From positions 80,643 to 144,642 of the forward strand of contig CANNZV010000938.1 in assembly GCA_947561585.1 (NCBI GenBank): DNA of 64,000 nt, read 5' to 3'. How positions within the stretch are numbered: position 1 is the first letter of the stretch; every line of letters begins with the position of its first letter. The notes beneath the pieces are model-generated. The model saw only the letters and a list, made by a program, of their open reading frames with translations. It did not search any database and was not told where the DNA came from. A program made the position numbers and the translations under genes. The DNA is from Caprella mutica (taxonomy: Eukaryota > Arthropoda > Malacostraca > Amphipoda > Caprellidae). Positions 23,806 to 35,542 of this stretch are shown here, in pieces.

Positions 23806-26441
23806 TCTTCTATACAAATGTGTTATTCACAACCTTTGTACATTATATTGTAAAATCAGTTCTTTAATAATAATCACAGTAATATGATACAAATAGTTAC
23901 TATAACATATCTTCAAATTTTTGTATTAATGTTTTTCTTTGCAATATATTACGTGCATTTATTCATAATAACGGAAGCTATACAGACATTAAATATAACA
24001 TAAAAACAATGTGAAACTTAATAATAATAATTATATAAATGGGAAATAACAAAATAGTTTATAAAATTTTATATTTATTATTATAGATATTAATTTAAAA
24101 AAGAAATCACATAAGTTATAACTTGATAGCTACAGGTTATAGTTTAATTACTCGGTTTTACTTCTAATTGAATTCCATTAATTTATTACAGGTCTTCAAT
24201 TATCTAAGGTTGAAGAAAATACTCTAGTAATTATTGGTTTCTAATTACCTATTATACTCTATCCTTAAAATGGTATAATTAAAATGAAACTGTACTCACT
24301 GAATAAACAGAGGAAAAGTAAGTGGGAGAAGATGTGGACAAATGCAAACATTATCTCGATAAATAAGCACTTGATAATTAGAGAAAACTGATATTTTCTA
24401 GAAATTACAGTTTCAGTATAAACACCATCGTGAAATAGTCACGTGTATTTTCTCACTCGAATTCAAAGTGTCTTGACCACGTGCTTTCTAGATTCGAAAT
24501 TTCAAAGTCTTCTCGGAAAGCAAGAAAACGCAATTTAGTGAATTATCGGCATTAACTGTTCACTCAATAAAAAGTAGAATTAAAACTTCAGTCCGTTCAG
24601 AATGTATAGGAAATGAGTTTCGATTGAATACATTGCTTCTTCTGTTGCAAGTTTTTCTGGAGAGTTCGTCACAGACCACCTTTCTCTGTGAGCCCCAACA
24701 CTAGAATGACCTCGTGAAGAAAGTTAGCCACGCCCCCTCTACTGGACCTCCTACGGATAAGGTAAATCAACTTTGAACTCTAACTTGAGACGATGAAGAA
24801 ACAGATATCGACACTGATGGGGAGTTGACGACATCATTTTCATTTGTTCTTAAAAAATAAAAAACGGAAAGTGCAGTATATTAGTGTTTTCCAATTTCCT
24901 AAATTTTTGATGAATTTTAAATTTCCGAAGTAGTTATCCATTCTATTTGGCATTTGTTATACTCCGATACTCTGGGTAGGTTAGGTAAAATTTAAGTAAT
25001 TTCATAAAATTATCAAACTATTAATTATCATCTACCTTGGTAATATAAAATTATTTGATAACCCTATGTATACTTCAGTAGAGGTACACACAATTAGTTC
25101 GATACGTTCATGTGTAATTGAAAAGTGTATCCGTAAGGATTTTTAGACAGTTTCATAGTTTTTTATTCTCCAAAAGAACTTTACTAATTATTAAAATTGA
25201 AGATATTTTAAAATTGAAAAGGGTCCCGGAGGAAAAAATTTATAAGATTTGAAAATGACAGGAAATTAGAAAACTTGAGAAATTAACTTCCTGCTGGAGT
25301 CTACTTTCTGATACTACATGTGTAATTTAAAATAATCTACATACATATAACTAAACCTTCGATGTAATTGACACTATCAGCTTGGTTTACCGGACACAAA
25401 TACTTATCTTCAACTGACAATAACTCGCTTTTCATTGACAATAATTGATTCCACCAAACATTTTGCTATGGTTCAGAACCTGACAATATGCTATTGGCTT
25501 GAAAGGATAGTTTCATGAAAACATTTGTAAAAGTCTTTTTTTGTTAAATGAATATGTTTTCTAATATAAGTATTTAGATATAATTATATTCACATTATTT
25601 TGGACATACGTACGTTATTTTCCTTACGCTACAATATATTATGACTGTAGGTACTGATTTGCCTTAGTTCAATATGATGAATAGTTTCATGTATGATTTC
25701 TAAAATGTACCTTCAACAATTTAAATTAATCGTATTTTAATTCATAAATCTTACATAGCAACATATATGATTTTATATGAACATGATGCTATAAATATAT
25801 TTATATCTAGGTACAATGTTCTATCACTAATCATGACTAATGTATCTAGGTACAATTTCCCTATTCATATATGTGAAATTCCTAGATTCTTCACATATTA
25901 CGCCTCATAGACACATAGCCTCCCTACACATATCATGCCTCATAGACACATAGCCTCCCTAGTCACAGATGGATCTAGGTACACTGTGTACAAGAGTCAG
26001 AGTACCATGAAATTGGGTTATTTATGGAGACAAGCAAGACTCGTTCTGATATTTAATCTCCTTCAAGTGAAGCTTCAAGCTGTGAGACGAATAGCCAAAT
26101 AAAATACTACAATATTGAACAATGAACTGGGTACATTTTTTTGTAAATTCACAGAGTGATATTGATCCATATTTTAATACTTAATGACTTTCTTAATATT
26201 GGTTCGATTTGAACTCTGATGGTTCAAATATAATCTCATAACCTTATAATTTAGTTTTTTATATATACATATATCTAAATATGTATTGAAATTTTTTTTT
26301 TTGTAAAGATATAACAAAGCATTTTTTGAGATGTTATTCACTATCAAAGAAATAGTGTGATCTAATCGTGACTACTTATAGAAAATTTGACAGAACGTTT
26401 TGTAGAAAATTAACCTCAATTTCTAATAAGTCTATTATGAA
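23806..26441. other. AT-rich spacer
   Basis: About 2.6 kb with no supported gene. A two-copy direct repeat of CCTCATAGACACATAGCCTC lies at 25903-25949. A GC-richer patch at 24640-24760 has no open frame of note. Confidence 0.55.
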
Positions 26442-27190
26442 ATGACAAAAGAATGTAAATACAACCGGAGCAGGGAAAATTCAAGAGCACATCACTCAAC
26501 TATTTTGGATCTCTTCGATAGTTTCAAAAGTAATTCTAAGACTTTTATTAGAGGTGCAGGTAATGTCTTCAATATAAGTCATGGATCTTCAGTTCAATTA
26601 ATATTGAAGAAACATAATTCCAGCCCAATAAACTCCTAATTGCCCAAATAACTACCTCGAATGACTAAACAGTAGGGACGACATTGTCTGTAGAAATGTT
26701 AGAGAAGACTTTGCATTAACTGGATTTGCTTCATCACCTAATATTTTCTGATGATACACATTTTCATATCAACTGTGAAGTAAACACTCAATTTTGTCGT
26801 TACTGGTGCACTATACCATCCCTCACTGGACTGCAGGTCGACCATTGATATAAATGTTGATGGTGGTAATTATCTCCATTTACTTCATTCTGACTATTGG
26901 TATGCTTTTTTCATTTGTATCAGATTCATAAAAAATCTTAAAGCAAGATGGAGCCCCACCTCATTGGTCAAGAACGGTCAGGCAGTGGCTGAATGAGAAG
27001 TTTCCAAACAGGTGGAATGGTAGATGTTCAGATTTCAACTTGAACATTAAGAGTTCACCAAGATCTTTATATTGGGATTCATTGATTACAAATTTATAAT
27101 ACTCAATGTATGGAAATTAATGAGTTGAAGAACAGTATATGATAAGCATCCGCAAAACTTTCCTTGGAAATTTTGAACAACAAAAACAAA
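26442..27190 (+). pseudogene. Decayed Tc1/mariner-superfamily transposase (relic 1)
   Basis: Encoded a DDE transposase that would cut and paste its own element in the nucleus. It is dead: stops and frameshifts interrupt every part. The first open segment (65 codons from 26442) ends with a SSVQLILKKH stretch that resembles the helix-turn-helix region. Further on, in changing frames, come FSDDTHFHINCEVN, QFCRYW and then QDGAPPHWSRTVRQWLNE followed by FPNRWNGR. These match the catalytic-domain hallmarks of a Tc1/mariner-like group in which EVNxQNCRYW and QQDGAPPH are conserved; the D of QDGAPPH is a catalytic aspartate. A last IELK-like patch appears near 27110. Terminal inverted repeats were not identified. 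The superfamily call is good; the exact lineage is inferred. Confidence 0.78.
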
Positions 27191-27586
27191 ATTTAGTCCA
27201 TAGAGTTATGATAAACTACACTAGAGAGAGGTATTTTTGCAGCGTTTGCAGGACGCTGAAAACCTTATTTTGTTTAAGTTACTCCATTGAAATTGCCAGT
27301 TAAATGACCCTACAATAAGGAATTAACCGTCCTGCATGACGCGATATAATTTTGGCCACTGACTCACCATTTGATTTAGTCATGCAAAACAATTGCCACT
27401 AAACTGCCTTATAATAAAATTCATTCTAAAGTTTTCGATCGTTTTGAAACCAATTGCATTCAAATCAAATCAATATTAAGAAAATTTAGAATATGTAACA
27501 CTATGATAATATTCATTGCATATCAATTCTGCTTGTATTCCATTCATACGTTGGAGAATAGTTTATGCTATTCTACATATATACTA
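27191..27586. other. Spacer
   Basis: No gene or repeat recognised; AT-rich. The frame at 27503-27688 overlaps the Helitron-like copy and is not a gene. Confidence 0.5.
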
Positions 27587-27866
27587 TCTATACAAATAAT
27601 TTCATTAGTGTGTTTATTTATTTATTTATTTGGTGTCCGTTTTTACACGACGGGTATTAAACATGAAGAATGTAACTATGATATATAGACTTGATATTTA
27701 AAATCCCCTGTTTATATTGAATTTTTAAATTTGTTTTATCTATAAAATAATAAAACTAGGTATGTAGAAAATTTAATTTTAATTGAATTCATTAAAAGTA
27801 ACATACTAACCGGTAATAAATTGGTATTGATGACGACTCGTTATTTTTAACGGGAAAGTACACTAG
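27587..27866 (+). mobile_element. Helitron-like element, copy 2
   Basis: The best-preserved copy. A precedes TCTATACAAATAATTTC, the 3' hairpin region reads CTCGTTA-TTTT-TAACGGG, and the element ends TACACTAG followed by T. A TC start, CTAG end, 3' hairpin and A/T insertion site agree with the Helitron model. At 280 bp with no coding capacity it would be non-autonomous. Confidence 0.65.
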
Positions 27867-28559
27867 TATCCTATAAACTTTATAAGTAAAGAATATTTAT
27901 TAACGGTATAAAAGATACGGCTTAAAAAATATAAAGAGATATTGTAAAGATTGTTTATGTTAATAAATTTGAATTTGAATTCCACTTTATAAAAGATAGG
28001 ATGTATGTTTCAGCTGATGTGGTTTTGTTAATCTAATTCTGAAACTCATATTATAAACCATTGTTTATAAAAAAAAAACGCTTAGTTATTTTTTTATTTT
28101 TCAATAATAACTATCCAATTATATTTTATTTCTATTTCACGTGTTGGTCATTTCACTTTATATTGATAGGGTGCAATCTACAGCTGTGGCCAATGAATTT
28201 GGCAAAAACTTATTTTTCCATTATACGGCTGCATTTCTTAATGAAATGATGTGTTACTAATTTATATATACCTAGATTTCAGATTTATTATGCAAAATAT
28301 CAAAAATAGCAAATGAAAATTATAGTAAGTTAATAAAAATATTTTGTGAAATCGATTATCTTGTCAATAACTGAAATCAAATTTCTTACTTCTGGAAGGT
28401 AACAACCGCAACAAAACTTATATAACTACCAGATAATACAAAGGTAAATAACATTATTGCATCAATAAATTTTTAAATTTAATCCATTTAGTAGTTTTCA
28501 ACAGATTGTCTTCAACAGGTTTTGTTCAGAATGTTCGAATGATGTTAATTTCCTAGGAA
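27867..28559. other. AT-rich spacer
   Basis: Includes TTAATAAATTTGAATTTGAA at 27959-27979, which resembles the simple 3' tail of a LINE, but no reverse transcriptase remains were seen. Confidence 0.45.
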
Positions 28560-29570
28560 GAGAGAAACATCATCATTATATTGCACCAGAGCGGTCTATC
28601 ATCGGAGGGAATTGTTGCAAAAGGCCTTGCATCATCGCAAACTGTCTACCGGTTGATGAAACAACTCTAGGAGCCAACTCAGCCAGGGAGAAGACAGCTC
28701 CTGGCAGTAAAAACCTCTCTCCTGTTCTACAGGATAGGGGTCTGGTGCGTCATTCTTAGCTGAAAAGGACAGCTACCAGATCAAAGATTGCGCAATAGGG
28801 TCAGGAAGGAAGAGTTAATTCCTCAGTTCGAGCAGTTCAACGTCGTATTATCGAGGAAAGAGTGGTGTCAAGGAGAGCATAAAAGAAACCTCTTTTAACA
28901 CCGAAGAACATTAAGAAACGTTTCGCTTTCTGGAGGAAATAGCAGGACTGGATAACCAAGTAAAGGAACAAAGTCATTTTATCCAAAGAATCCCTGTTTC
29001 CTGTTTTCGGTACAAGAGTGAAAAGTCTCGTTCGACGATGAACAGACGAAAATTTAGTTGACCTGGATTGTGTCGTCCCCACGGTGAAGCATCCTGCCAC
29101 TCTTCATATCTGGGTTCCTTTTCAGTCTAACGAACTGGTGCACGCAGAATTTTCCCAAAATACACGGCGATGAATTCGAATTGATAATTTGAAGTCCTTA
29201 ATGATCATATTCTCACAACAATCCCCAATCAGTTTCCCGATAAACAAATTTATTTTCAACACGATGGCACAACCTGTCACACAGCAAGAGTTGTTAAAAG
29301 GTCCTCGAAGATAAAGAAGTAAAAATTTAGGATCAATGGCCAAGGAACTCTACTGAACCGAATCCGGTCGGAAATTTGTTGTCGATTGTCAAACACCGAG
29401 GAAATAAAATGAAACCCAAAAATTTGGGACAACTTTGTGAGTTGATTGAGCAAGAGTGGAAGTCTACTGACCAGAATATCACAGAATCTTTGCCTTACTC
29501 CATACCAAAGCACAACAAAGATGTATTGAAGAAGCATGGCAACACTGTAAACGTTCTGTGATAATATCGA
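28560..29570 (+). pseudogene. Decayed Tc1-type transposase (relic 2)
   Basis: A second, different Tc1-family transposase read on the + strand through many frameshifts. Visible pieces in order are an HTH-like GLASSQTVYRLMKQL near 28625, a CVVPTVKH patch near 29070, HDGTTCHTARVVKR-like residues near 29265 (second catalytic aspartate region), an SIVKHRGNK patch at 29380, and PKNLGQLCELIEQEWKS followed by DQNITESLPYSIP near 29412-29500. The order and spacing match a full Tc1 transposase of about 340 residues. Several stops occur, so it is non-functional. Open frames on the minus strand here (28837-29100, 29122-29343, 29277-29657) are shadows. Flanking inverted ends were not recognised. Confidence 0.85.
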
Positions 29571-31409
29571 GTTACTAAACATTATTTGCACGCAACTATT
29601 GTTCTTATTTATCCTCAACTGTGATTTCCAATGTGACCTATCACAAACTACCAACAATTAGAAGCTGCATGGATAACGAAAAAAAAAAAATCCAAATATT
29701 TTGCCAAATTTTAAACAATTTAGACGGTGCTAAAATTTCAACATAGATGACCGTAATGTATTTTGTTGTATCCGCTAGCTTGTATACATCTTTGAATACC
29801 ACATAAAGCATTATTAGAAAAAAATGGTTCAAAAATTTTATTGTAATAAAAACATTTATAAAATGAATAAATAAACAGAATGAATGATTTCTATGTTTAT
29901 AACTTATACTTACAGCTATTATTTTGTTATTCTCTTTTAAAGAAAGATAGGATTGGATACATGAAATGAATAAATAAATTATATAACAGATTGAATATTT
30001 TTATTTTCTATTATACAGGCAATAGGAACTGAAATAAAGTTTTGAGGTAGATACTTCTAAAAAGTATAATTCGTTACATTCGTACAAAATTATAATGTAG
30101 ATTCAGAATATAGAATTGTTAATTTCTCGTACAAAAATGTGTTAGACAAATGTATCAACTAAATTCATTAAAATGCACCTTTTCCATCAAATTAACAATT
30201 AACTAATGAATTATCATTGAAATGGATGATTAAATGCTAAGTAAGGAATAAAATGTAGAATATATTTATTTTTATTATCATTTAGCATGTTTTATCAACC
30301 TTAGAGGACATTTTTCATCGAGCTGAACTTCAAAATTTCAGCATTCAAGTTACCGTATATAGGGTTGAACACCCGATAGAAAATCTTGAAACATTTTCAG
30401 TTGAAATTTGAACTGATAGAGTGCAGCAAATTAAAAACTTTAGTTAGAGGTTTATATCGCTGATGCTAAAATGTTAAATGTTAATAAATATAAATAAATA
30501 TATGTACAAACACATATGGTGAAAGGGTAGAGTTAATATAAGAACAAATTACTATGGTGGATTATCATTATCTTTTCGTTGGGCCAATCTAAATTGAATA
30601 GACTTAAATGATATTTTTTTGATGGGAACAACTCTACATAATAGATAATATGTATTTTTTAAATTAATAATTATGGAATTTTCAGTTGGCAGAATTTTCA
30701 AATTCGTGAGTTTTATAAAGTTTCAACTTTAATTATTTTGAACTTTTTATAGTTTGTTTAGCTGAAATTTTGAATGCCAATTTTTTTAGTAATAACTGAT
30801 TTTTATTAATTGAAACAGAAGGCTCCCTATTTATTTATATCAGTCTGTCCTGATGACATTTCGATGTACTCATAGAAAACTTTTCCTACTGATAATTGTA
30901 TGGATAACTCAAATAAAAGATATCTACATATTTATAACTGTAAAATGTTCTATTAAATTATTAATTAATTAAAAAAATGTACACTTTAAATTTTTAATAG
31001 TTATGAGTCATGGAAATATAATATTGGCTTGTTTTAATTGAAAATTTAAATCCATCATCATTAATTCTTATTTTTTTAATATTGTTCTGAAAATGTATAT
31101 ATTGGGTTTCAATACAGTGAAGACTATAATACAATTAAACATATCGATATTTATATTTTATAGCGGAATGCTATGTTATTTAAAAGAACGCGAAAGACAG
31201 TTTTTTATTCATTAATTGAAGCTCAATTATTTTAATCAAAATTCAAGGATGAAAATGGACTCTGTAAAAATTATTTTAGTACAAAAACTATAATGGCCCC
31301 ACAATTTTTTTATATATATCATTACTGAAATGTTTTTTGGAATATATATTAACTTTTTATATAATGTCAAAATGAAATAATATTTAAAACCAATATTAAT
31401 ATAACTATA
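29571..31409. other. AT-rich spacer
   Basis: About 1.8 kb of very AT-rich sequence with no supported gene, repeat or splice-flanked exon. Confidence 0.55.
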
Positions 31410-31480
31410 GCGTAAGTACTTAATTATGGGTCAGTGCCACATTTTGGTCCTATATGAAAGAACAATATTATAATAATAAT
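31410..31480. mobile_element. MITE-1 left-half fragment
   Basis: CGTAAGTACTTAATTATGGG followed by TCAGTGCCACATTTTGGTCC matches the MITE-1 left arm. The right arm is missing and a long hairpin follows directly. Confidence 0.6.
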
Positions 31481-31550
31481 TTCACTAGGACTGGTTGAGT
31501 AAAAACAACCAACTCGGGTTGGTTGTTTTTACTCAACCAATCCTAGTGAA
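31481..31550. repeat. Near-perfect 70-bp hairpin
   Basis: Two 32-base arms with one mismatch (C at 31491 against A at 31540) surround a 6-base loop CTCGGG. The arm begins TTCACTAGGACTGGTTGAGT. It sits where the centre of the MITE-1 fragment would be. Confidence 0.92.
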
Positions 31551-32166
31551 CTCATTATAAAACAAATTCGATCGATTTTTGTGAAATATTTAGAATTTGC
31601 AACACAACATCTATGATTATCAAACTGATACTACCAACCTAATTCTCTGACAATTTCACTCGATCGAATTGGATTGAGTATAAATTAATAATACTTTTTA
31701 CATATAAATGAAAATTGTAAAAATGAAGGTGTTGATGGTATGGAGAATAAAATTGTAAATGTAATAAATATTGAACATACATATAGGTGATTTAACATAC
31801 ACTTAATTTATAATATACAAGATATAAATTATATATCTTATAAACATATAAAATCCTATATAGATATATAAATATATACATGTTTTTAAAATGTACGTGA
31901 TTTAACAAATAAGTTAAAAATAGAAATTATAATTTCTTGGTGTGTACTTAATTTGGTTTGCTGTGTGTTTAATAAAGTAGCTTTGTTGAAATACTATTTT
32001 TTATTGAATAATAAGTAATCCAATAATCTATATACTTTAGTTATAACTGTAAAAAATGAATGTCTCCTTAATCCCTTGAAGAATGGCTAATGCTGTTTTT
32101 TATGAATTAAAATGTTCTTAGAATGTGTTTATCAAAAGTAAAAAATAAATATATTGCCAATAAGTG
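31551..32166. other. AT-rich spacer
   Basis: TATA-rich, no feature recognised. Confidence 0.5.
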
Positions 32167-32215
32167 ACTGGCAGTTTTCCGATTGGCAGTTTTCCGCCTG
32201 GCAGTTTTCTGTGTA
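32167..32215. repeat. 15-16-bp tandem triplet
   Basis: Three copies of CTGGCAGTTTTCCG/T, 15-16 bp each. Confidence 0.8.
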
Positions 32216-32228
32216 CCTAAATATATAG

Positions 32229-32280
32229 GTTATCCAGTTATCGTACGGTATCACATTTTCGGTAATTTAAAAAAGAACAT
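32229..32280. mobile_element. Possible MITE-1 fragment
   Basis: GGTTATCCAGTTATCGTACGG followed by TATCACATTTTCGGTAAT is similar to the left arm of the copy at 34059. No right arm. Confidence 0.4.
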
Positions 32281-32444
32281 TTATTTAACTGATTTTATGT
32301 AAATTATACACTATTATATTGTAGGATTCGAAATTGTGTAATAGTGTAATAGAATGTAGGAAATTACATGTGATTAAAGATTTACATATAATACATTATA
32401 GATTTTAATGTAATAAATAATATTTTCTAATATAGTTTCATTGT

Positions 32445-32670
32445 GAATTAGATAATAAAGTAATGTAAATGATATAATTTTAATTATATGGTAAATTAAA
32501 TAATAATGTAATGTAAATGATATTATTTTATTCATATGGTAAATTAAATAATAATGTAATGTAAATGATATAATTTCATTTATATGGTAAATTAAATAAT
32601 AAAGTAATGTAAATAATATAAATTTAAATTGTGAATAAAATAATAAAGAAATGTAAATGATCTAATTTTG
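32445..32670. repeat. 48-bp AT-rich tandem repeat
   Basis: About five copies of a 48-bp unit that includes GGTAAATTAAATAATAATGT and AATGTAAATGATAT. The outer copies are diverged. Confidence 0.85.
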
Positions 32671-33110
32671 AATCGTGAAGGTAATTAATATATATACACT
32701 GTAATTACAATAGTATAAGTACATCATTTGGTAAATGTGAATTCAATTGCCATTGAATTATTATTACTTGGTAAATTACTTACCATATATACAAGAGGTG
32801 TAGAATTAGAAAAAAATACCAGTTTCTACATTAGGGACCTTAAATGTTAACATTTTAATTATTTACAAATGAAATCATTAAAAACAAGTTATTAATATTA
32901 ATAATTAATGAATATATTTGTGAATAGATTAGCATATATTATACGTTTTGTAGGTAGGTGATAATTTACTTGCTTACCAATTCTAATATTTTTGTGACTC
33001 ATAGTACTCTATTATATAAAATGCATTGAAAAAAATATGGACTAAGAACTAATTCATTTTATGAAATTATGAGATATATTTATTTTTTATTTGAATGATG
33101 GTGGAATTTG
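32671..33110. other. AT-rich spacer
   Basis: No feature recognised apart from a small TTACTTGGTAAATTACTTACC inverted patch near 32766. Confidence 0.45.
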
Positions 33111-33275
33111 AGTAAAAAGTGGGTGGAAGGATGATCATAAAGCTCGGGGAGGAGTCAGAGTGGAGGAAGGAGTGGAAGTGGACGGAGGATTGGAGGAAGG
33201 GGTGGAGGGAGGAGTGGAAGTGGAGGGGGATGTTTACGGTGATGGGTGGGGGTTACGGTGGTGTTATGGGGGGGG
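33111..33275. promoter_or_regulatory. G-rich purine tract upstream of exon 1A
   Basis: The + strand is GGA/GGTGG-rich with almost no C, ending in GGGGGGGGGTG. It is followed by a GC-richer zone leading to the candidate first exon at 33663. Purine and G runs are seen at some promoters and can form G-quadruplexes. A promoter role is inference. The 78-codon frame crossing it (33119-33355) looks like a composition effect. Confidence 0.35.
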
Positions 33276-33662
33276 GTGTATATCTGCCATCCTACAGACG
33301 CGCTGAGGATGAAAAAACAACTCAGTGTAATTTTGAGCTCATGGAAGGAGGTTGAGTGTCACTCTCGCTCCAGCAGAGAGTAGTGCGTTAATATTACATG
33401 TTGTCGTGAATTGTGAGTGTGTATTGCATTAGTTAAAGTGTTATCTCCCGCATTTAGTGCTCTGTTAGATCTATCAACATTAAGTGTCTTGATAGAAGTA
33501 GTTTTATTGTGATTTAGTGAAAAATTCTTTGGTTTTTGAGAGTGGTGAGAGCGTTGTTGAACTTGATTTGTTGTGTCTCCTCCCATTTTAAAGTCATCTG
33601 GAACCTAAAGTGGCAATATTCTCTTTATAGTACATACCTAATTATAAGCATTTCTAGTAACG
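33276..33662 (+). promoter_or_regulatory. Candidate 5' leader / promoter of exon 1A
   Basis: Less AT-rich than its surroundings and without ATG frames of note. GTGTCACTCTCGC at about 33356 resembles an insect initiator (TCACTC). The TAA at 33645 closes the exon 1A frame upstream of its ATG. TTTCTAG at 33651-33657 could instead be a splice acceptor, which would make 33663 part of a second exon. Confidence 0.35.
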
Positions 33663-33884
33663 ATGCCAGTGGGTGAAATTGGAGAGGTGGGTGGGGGGAT
33701 TGGTGGCCCTGACATGGAGGTAGTGGGGGGAATTGATCTCCAAAGTGATATGGGTGAACTGAAGAAAATGCCAGACCCCCCTGGGGTGGAACCTAGTGCC
33801 CCTGTGCTGGACCTTATTACCTCTAATGGGGAAAAAAGCGAGGAGGTTAAACCTGGCGATGTAGCGAATGGAATAACAAAAAAG
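33663..33884 (+). CDS. Candidate coding first exon 1A (74 codons, partial gene)
   Basis: The ATG at 33663 has A at -3 and an in-frame TAA at 33645. The frame stays open for exactly 74 codons to AAAG|GTATGT, a canonical 5' splice site, so the exon ends in phase 0. The protein start MPVGEIGEVGGGIGG is Gly/Val/Glu rich and continues with PPGVEPSAPVLDLI and SEEVKPGDVANGITKK. This is a low-complexity, probably disordered N-terminus with no signal peptide or membrane segment. Base composition is much GC-richer than the flanks, as expected for coding sequence. Phase 0 matches exon 1B (43033) and the segment at 47145, so they may be alternative first exons of one large + strand gene. I do not recognise the family. 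A chance frame is possible. Confidence 0.55.
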
Positions 33885-34058
33885 GTATGTGAATAAATCA
33901 CTAATATATTCAATTTAGCTAGTCACTATAATATGCTATAATTATAATCACTTTAATATGCTATAATTATAGTCACTATAATATGCTATATAATTATAAT
34001 CACTATAATTTGCTATATAATAAAGCGCAATATAATAAAATAACTACAAGGCAAGCTA

Positions 34059-34197
34059 GGGTAAATTCCGAATTATCGTACAGTTTCACATTTGCGGACA
34101 TATAAGAACGTAATACATATTAATTATAATAAAAGTTAAATATAAAATATGATATATTCCGAAGATGTGGAACTGTCCGATAATTCGGAACTTTCCC
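34059..34197. mobile_element. MITE-1 copy 2
   Basis: A diverged copy with arms GGGTAAATTCCGAATTATCG and its inverse CGATAATTCGGAACTTTCCC. It lies 175 bp after exon 1A, inside the presumed first intron. Confidence 0.8.
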
Positions 34198-34303
34198 TGG
34201 TAGGTACCTACCTAGGTACTATGTATTATGTACCTATGTATTACCTAGTTTCGATACTTTGAATTTAACAATGTATTGTGTTCAGCCTAAAATTAACTAT
34301 GCA

Positions 34304-34497
34304 GGGTAAGTTCTTAATTATCGGTCAGTACTACATCTTCGGACATATAACAAAAAACAATATAAAAATTATTATTATTACACAGTGCTATCTAATACTT
34401 CTGCAAACCCGGGTTTGCAGAATAATAATAATTTTTATATCATTTTTTCTTATATGATCAAAGATGTGAAACTGACCGAAAATTTCGTAGCTTTCCT
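34304..34497. mobile_element. MITE-1 copy 3, with central palindrome
   Basis: Arms begin GGGTAAGTTCTTAATTATCG. The AT-rich centre contains a 24-bp perfect palindrome (34399-34422, half-site TTCTGCAAACCC) that is absent from the equivalent place in the copies at 2747 and 41931. Confidence 0.85.
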
Positions 34498-34535
34498 TAC
34501 ATAACTAGTTACAAAAAACATTCAAAAAATGTCTT

Positions 34536-34668
34536 GTCAACGAGTACCTAGGAACTGTAAGTTCTAGTACCTAGGTACGAGTACATAGGAACTATAAGTA
34601 CTAGTACCTAGGTACGAGTACCTAGGAACTGTAAGTTCTAGTACCTAGGTACGAGTACATAGGTCTAA
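34536..34668. repeat. 37-bp tandem repeat with GTACCTAGGTAC palindrome
   Basis: Three units of about 37 bp built from GAGTACCTAGGAACTGTAAG and TTCTAGTACCTAGGTAC. Each unit carries CCTAGG and GTACCTAGGTAC palindromes. Related CCTAGGTAC words also occur at 34202-34245. Confidence 0.85.
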
Positions 34669-34931
34669 CTAATCTTAACTAGTTTTGAAGATTTCGTCTA
34701 TAAAATGGCAATGGTAAATATAAGCTGTCACATTATTGTTTTGCTTTCAAAGAATGTCTTTTTGATGTTGACATCTAATTTCTGACTCATGGAGACTATC
34801 TTACCATATAATCTGTTCACATGCATATATATTTCAATGATATTGTTTGCAAATTCTATTTGAACAAAAATAAATTATTTGCATTATATTGAAATGGAAA
34901 TGATCAGTATACAAAATATCATACATCATCA

Positions 34932-35542
34932 GGTACCATATCCCACTTTGCATTAGATATCATATCATATGGTGCATTAGATATCATATTATATGGTACA
35001 TTAGATACCATATCATATGGTGCATTAGATACCATATCATATGGTGCATTAGATACCATATCCTACGGTGCATTAGATATCATATCATATGGTGCATTAG
35101 ATACCATATCCTACGGTGCATTAGATATCATATCATATGGTGCATTAGATATCATATCCTACGGTGCATTAGATATCATATCATATGGTGCATTAGATAT
35201 CATATCATATGGTGCATTAGATATCATATCATATGGTGCATTAGATATCATATCATATGGTACATTAGGTATCATATCCTACGGTGCATTAGATATCATA
35301 TCTCATGCATTAGATATCATATCAAGTGGTGCATTAGATATCATATCTCATACATTAGATATCATATCAAGTGGTGCATTAGATATCATATCTCATGCAT
35401 TAGATATCATATCATATGGTACATTAGATATCATATCATACGGTGCATTAGATATCATATCTCATGCATTAGATATCATATCATATGGTACATTAGATAT
35501 CATATCATATGGTGCATTAGATATCATATGACATAGTGCATT
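34932..35542. repeat. Minisatellite H, 24-bp unit
   Basis: About 25 copies of GGTGCATTAGATATCATATC plus ATAT (24 bp). Shortened units with CTCATGCATTAG occur between 35300 and 35470. Confidence 0.95.

Noticed and set aside
28837..29657. Minus-strand frames of 73-126 codons
   Set aside because: They are shadows of the + strand Tc1 transposase relic.
33119..33355. 78-codon frame with Trp/Lys/Glu and Gly-rich parts
   Set aside because: It follows from the GGA/GGT-rich purine tract and lacks a splice or start context like that of exon 1A.
33638..33913. Minus-strand 91-codon frame
   Set aside because: Antisense of candidate exon 1A; the + strand has the better start, composition and donor.
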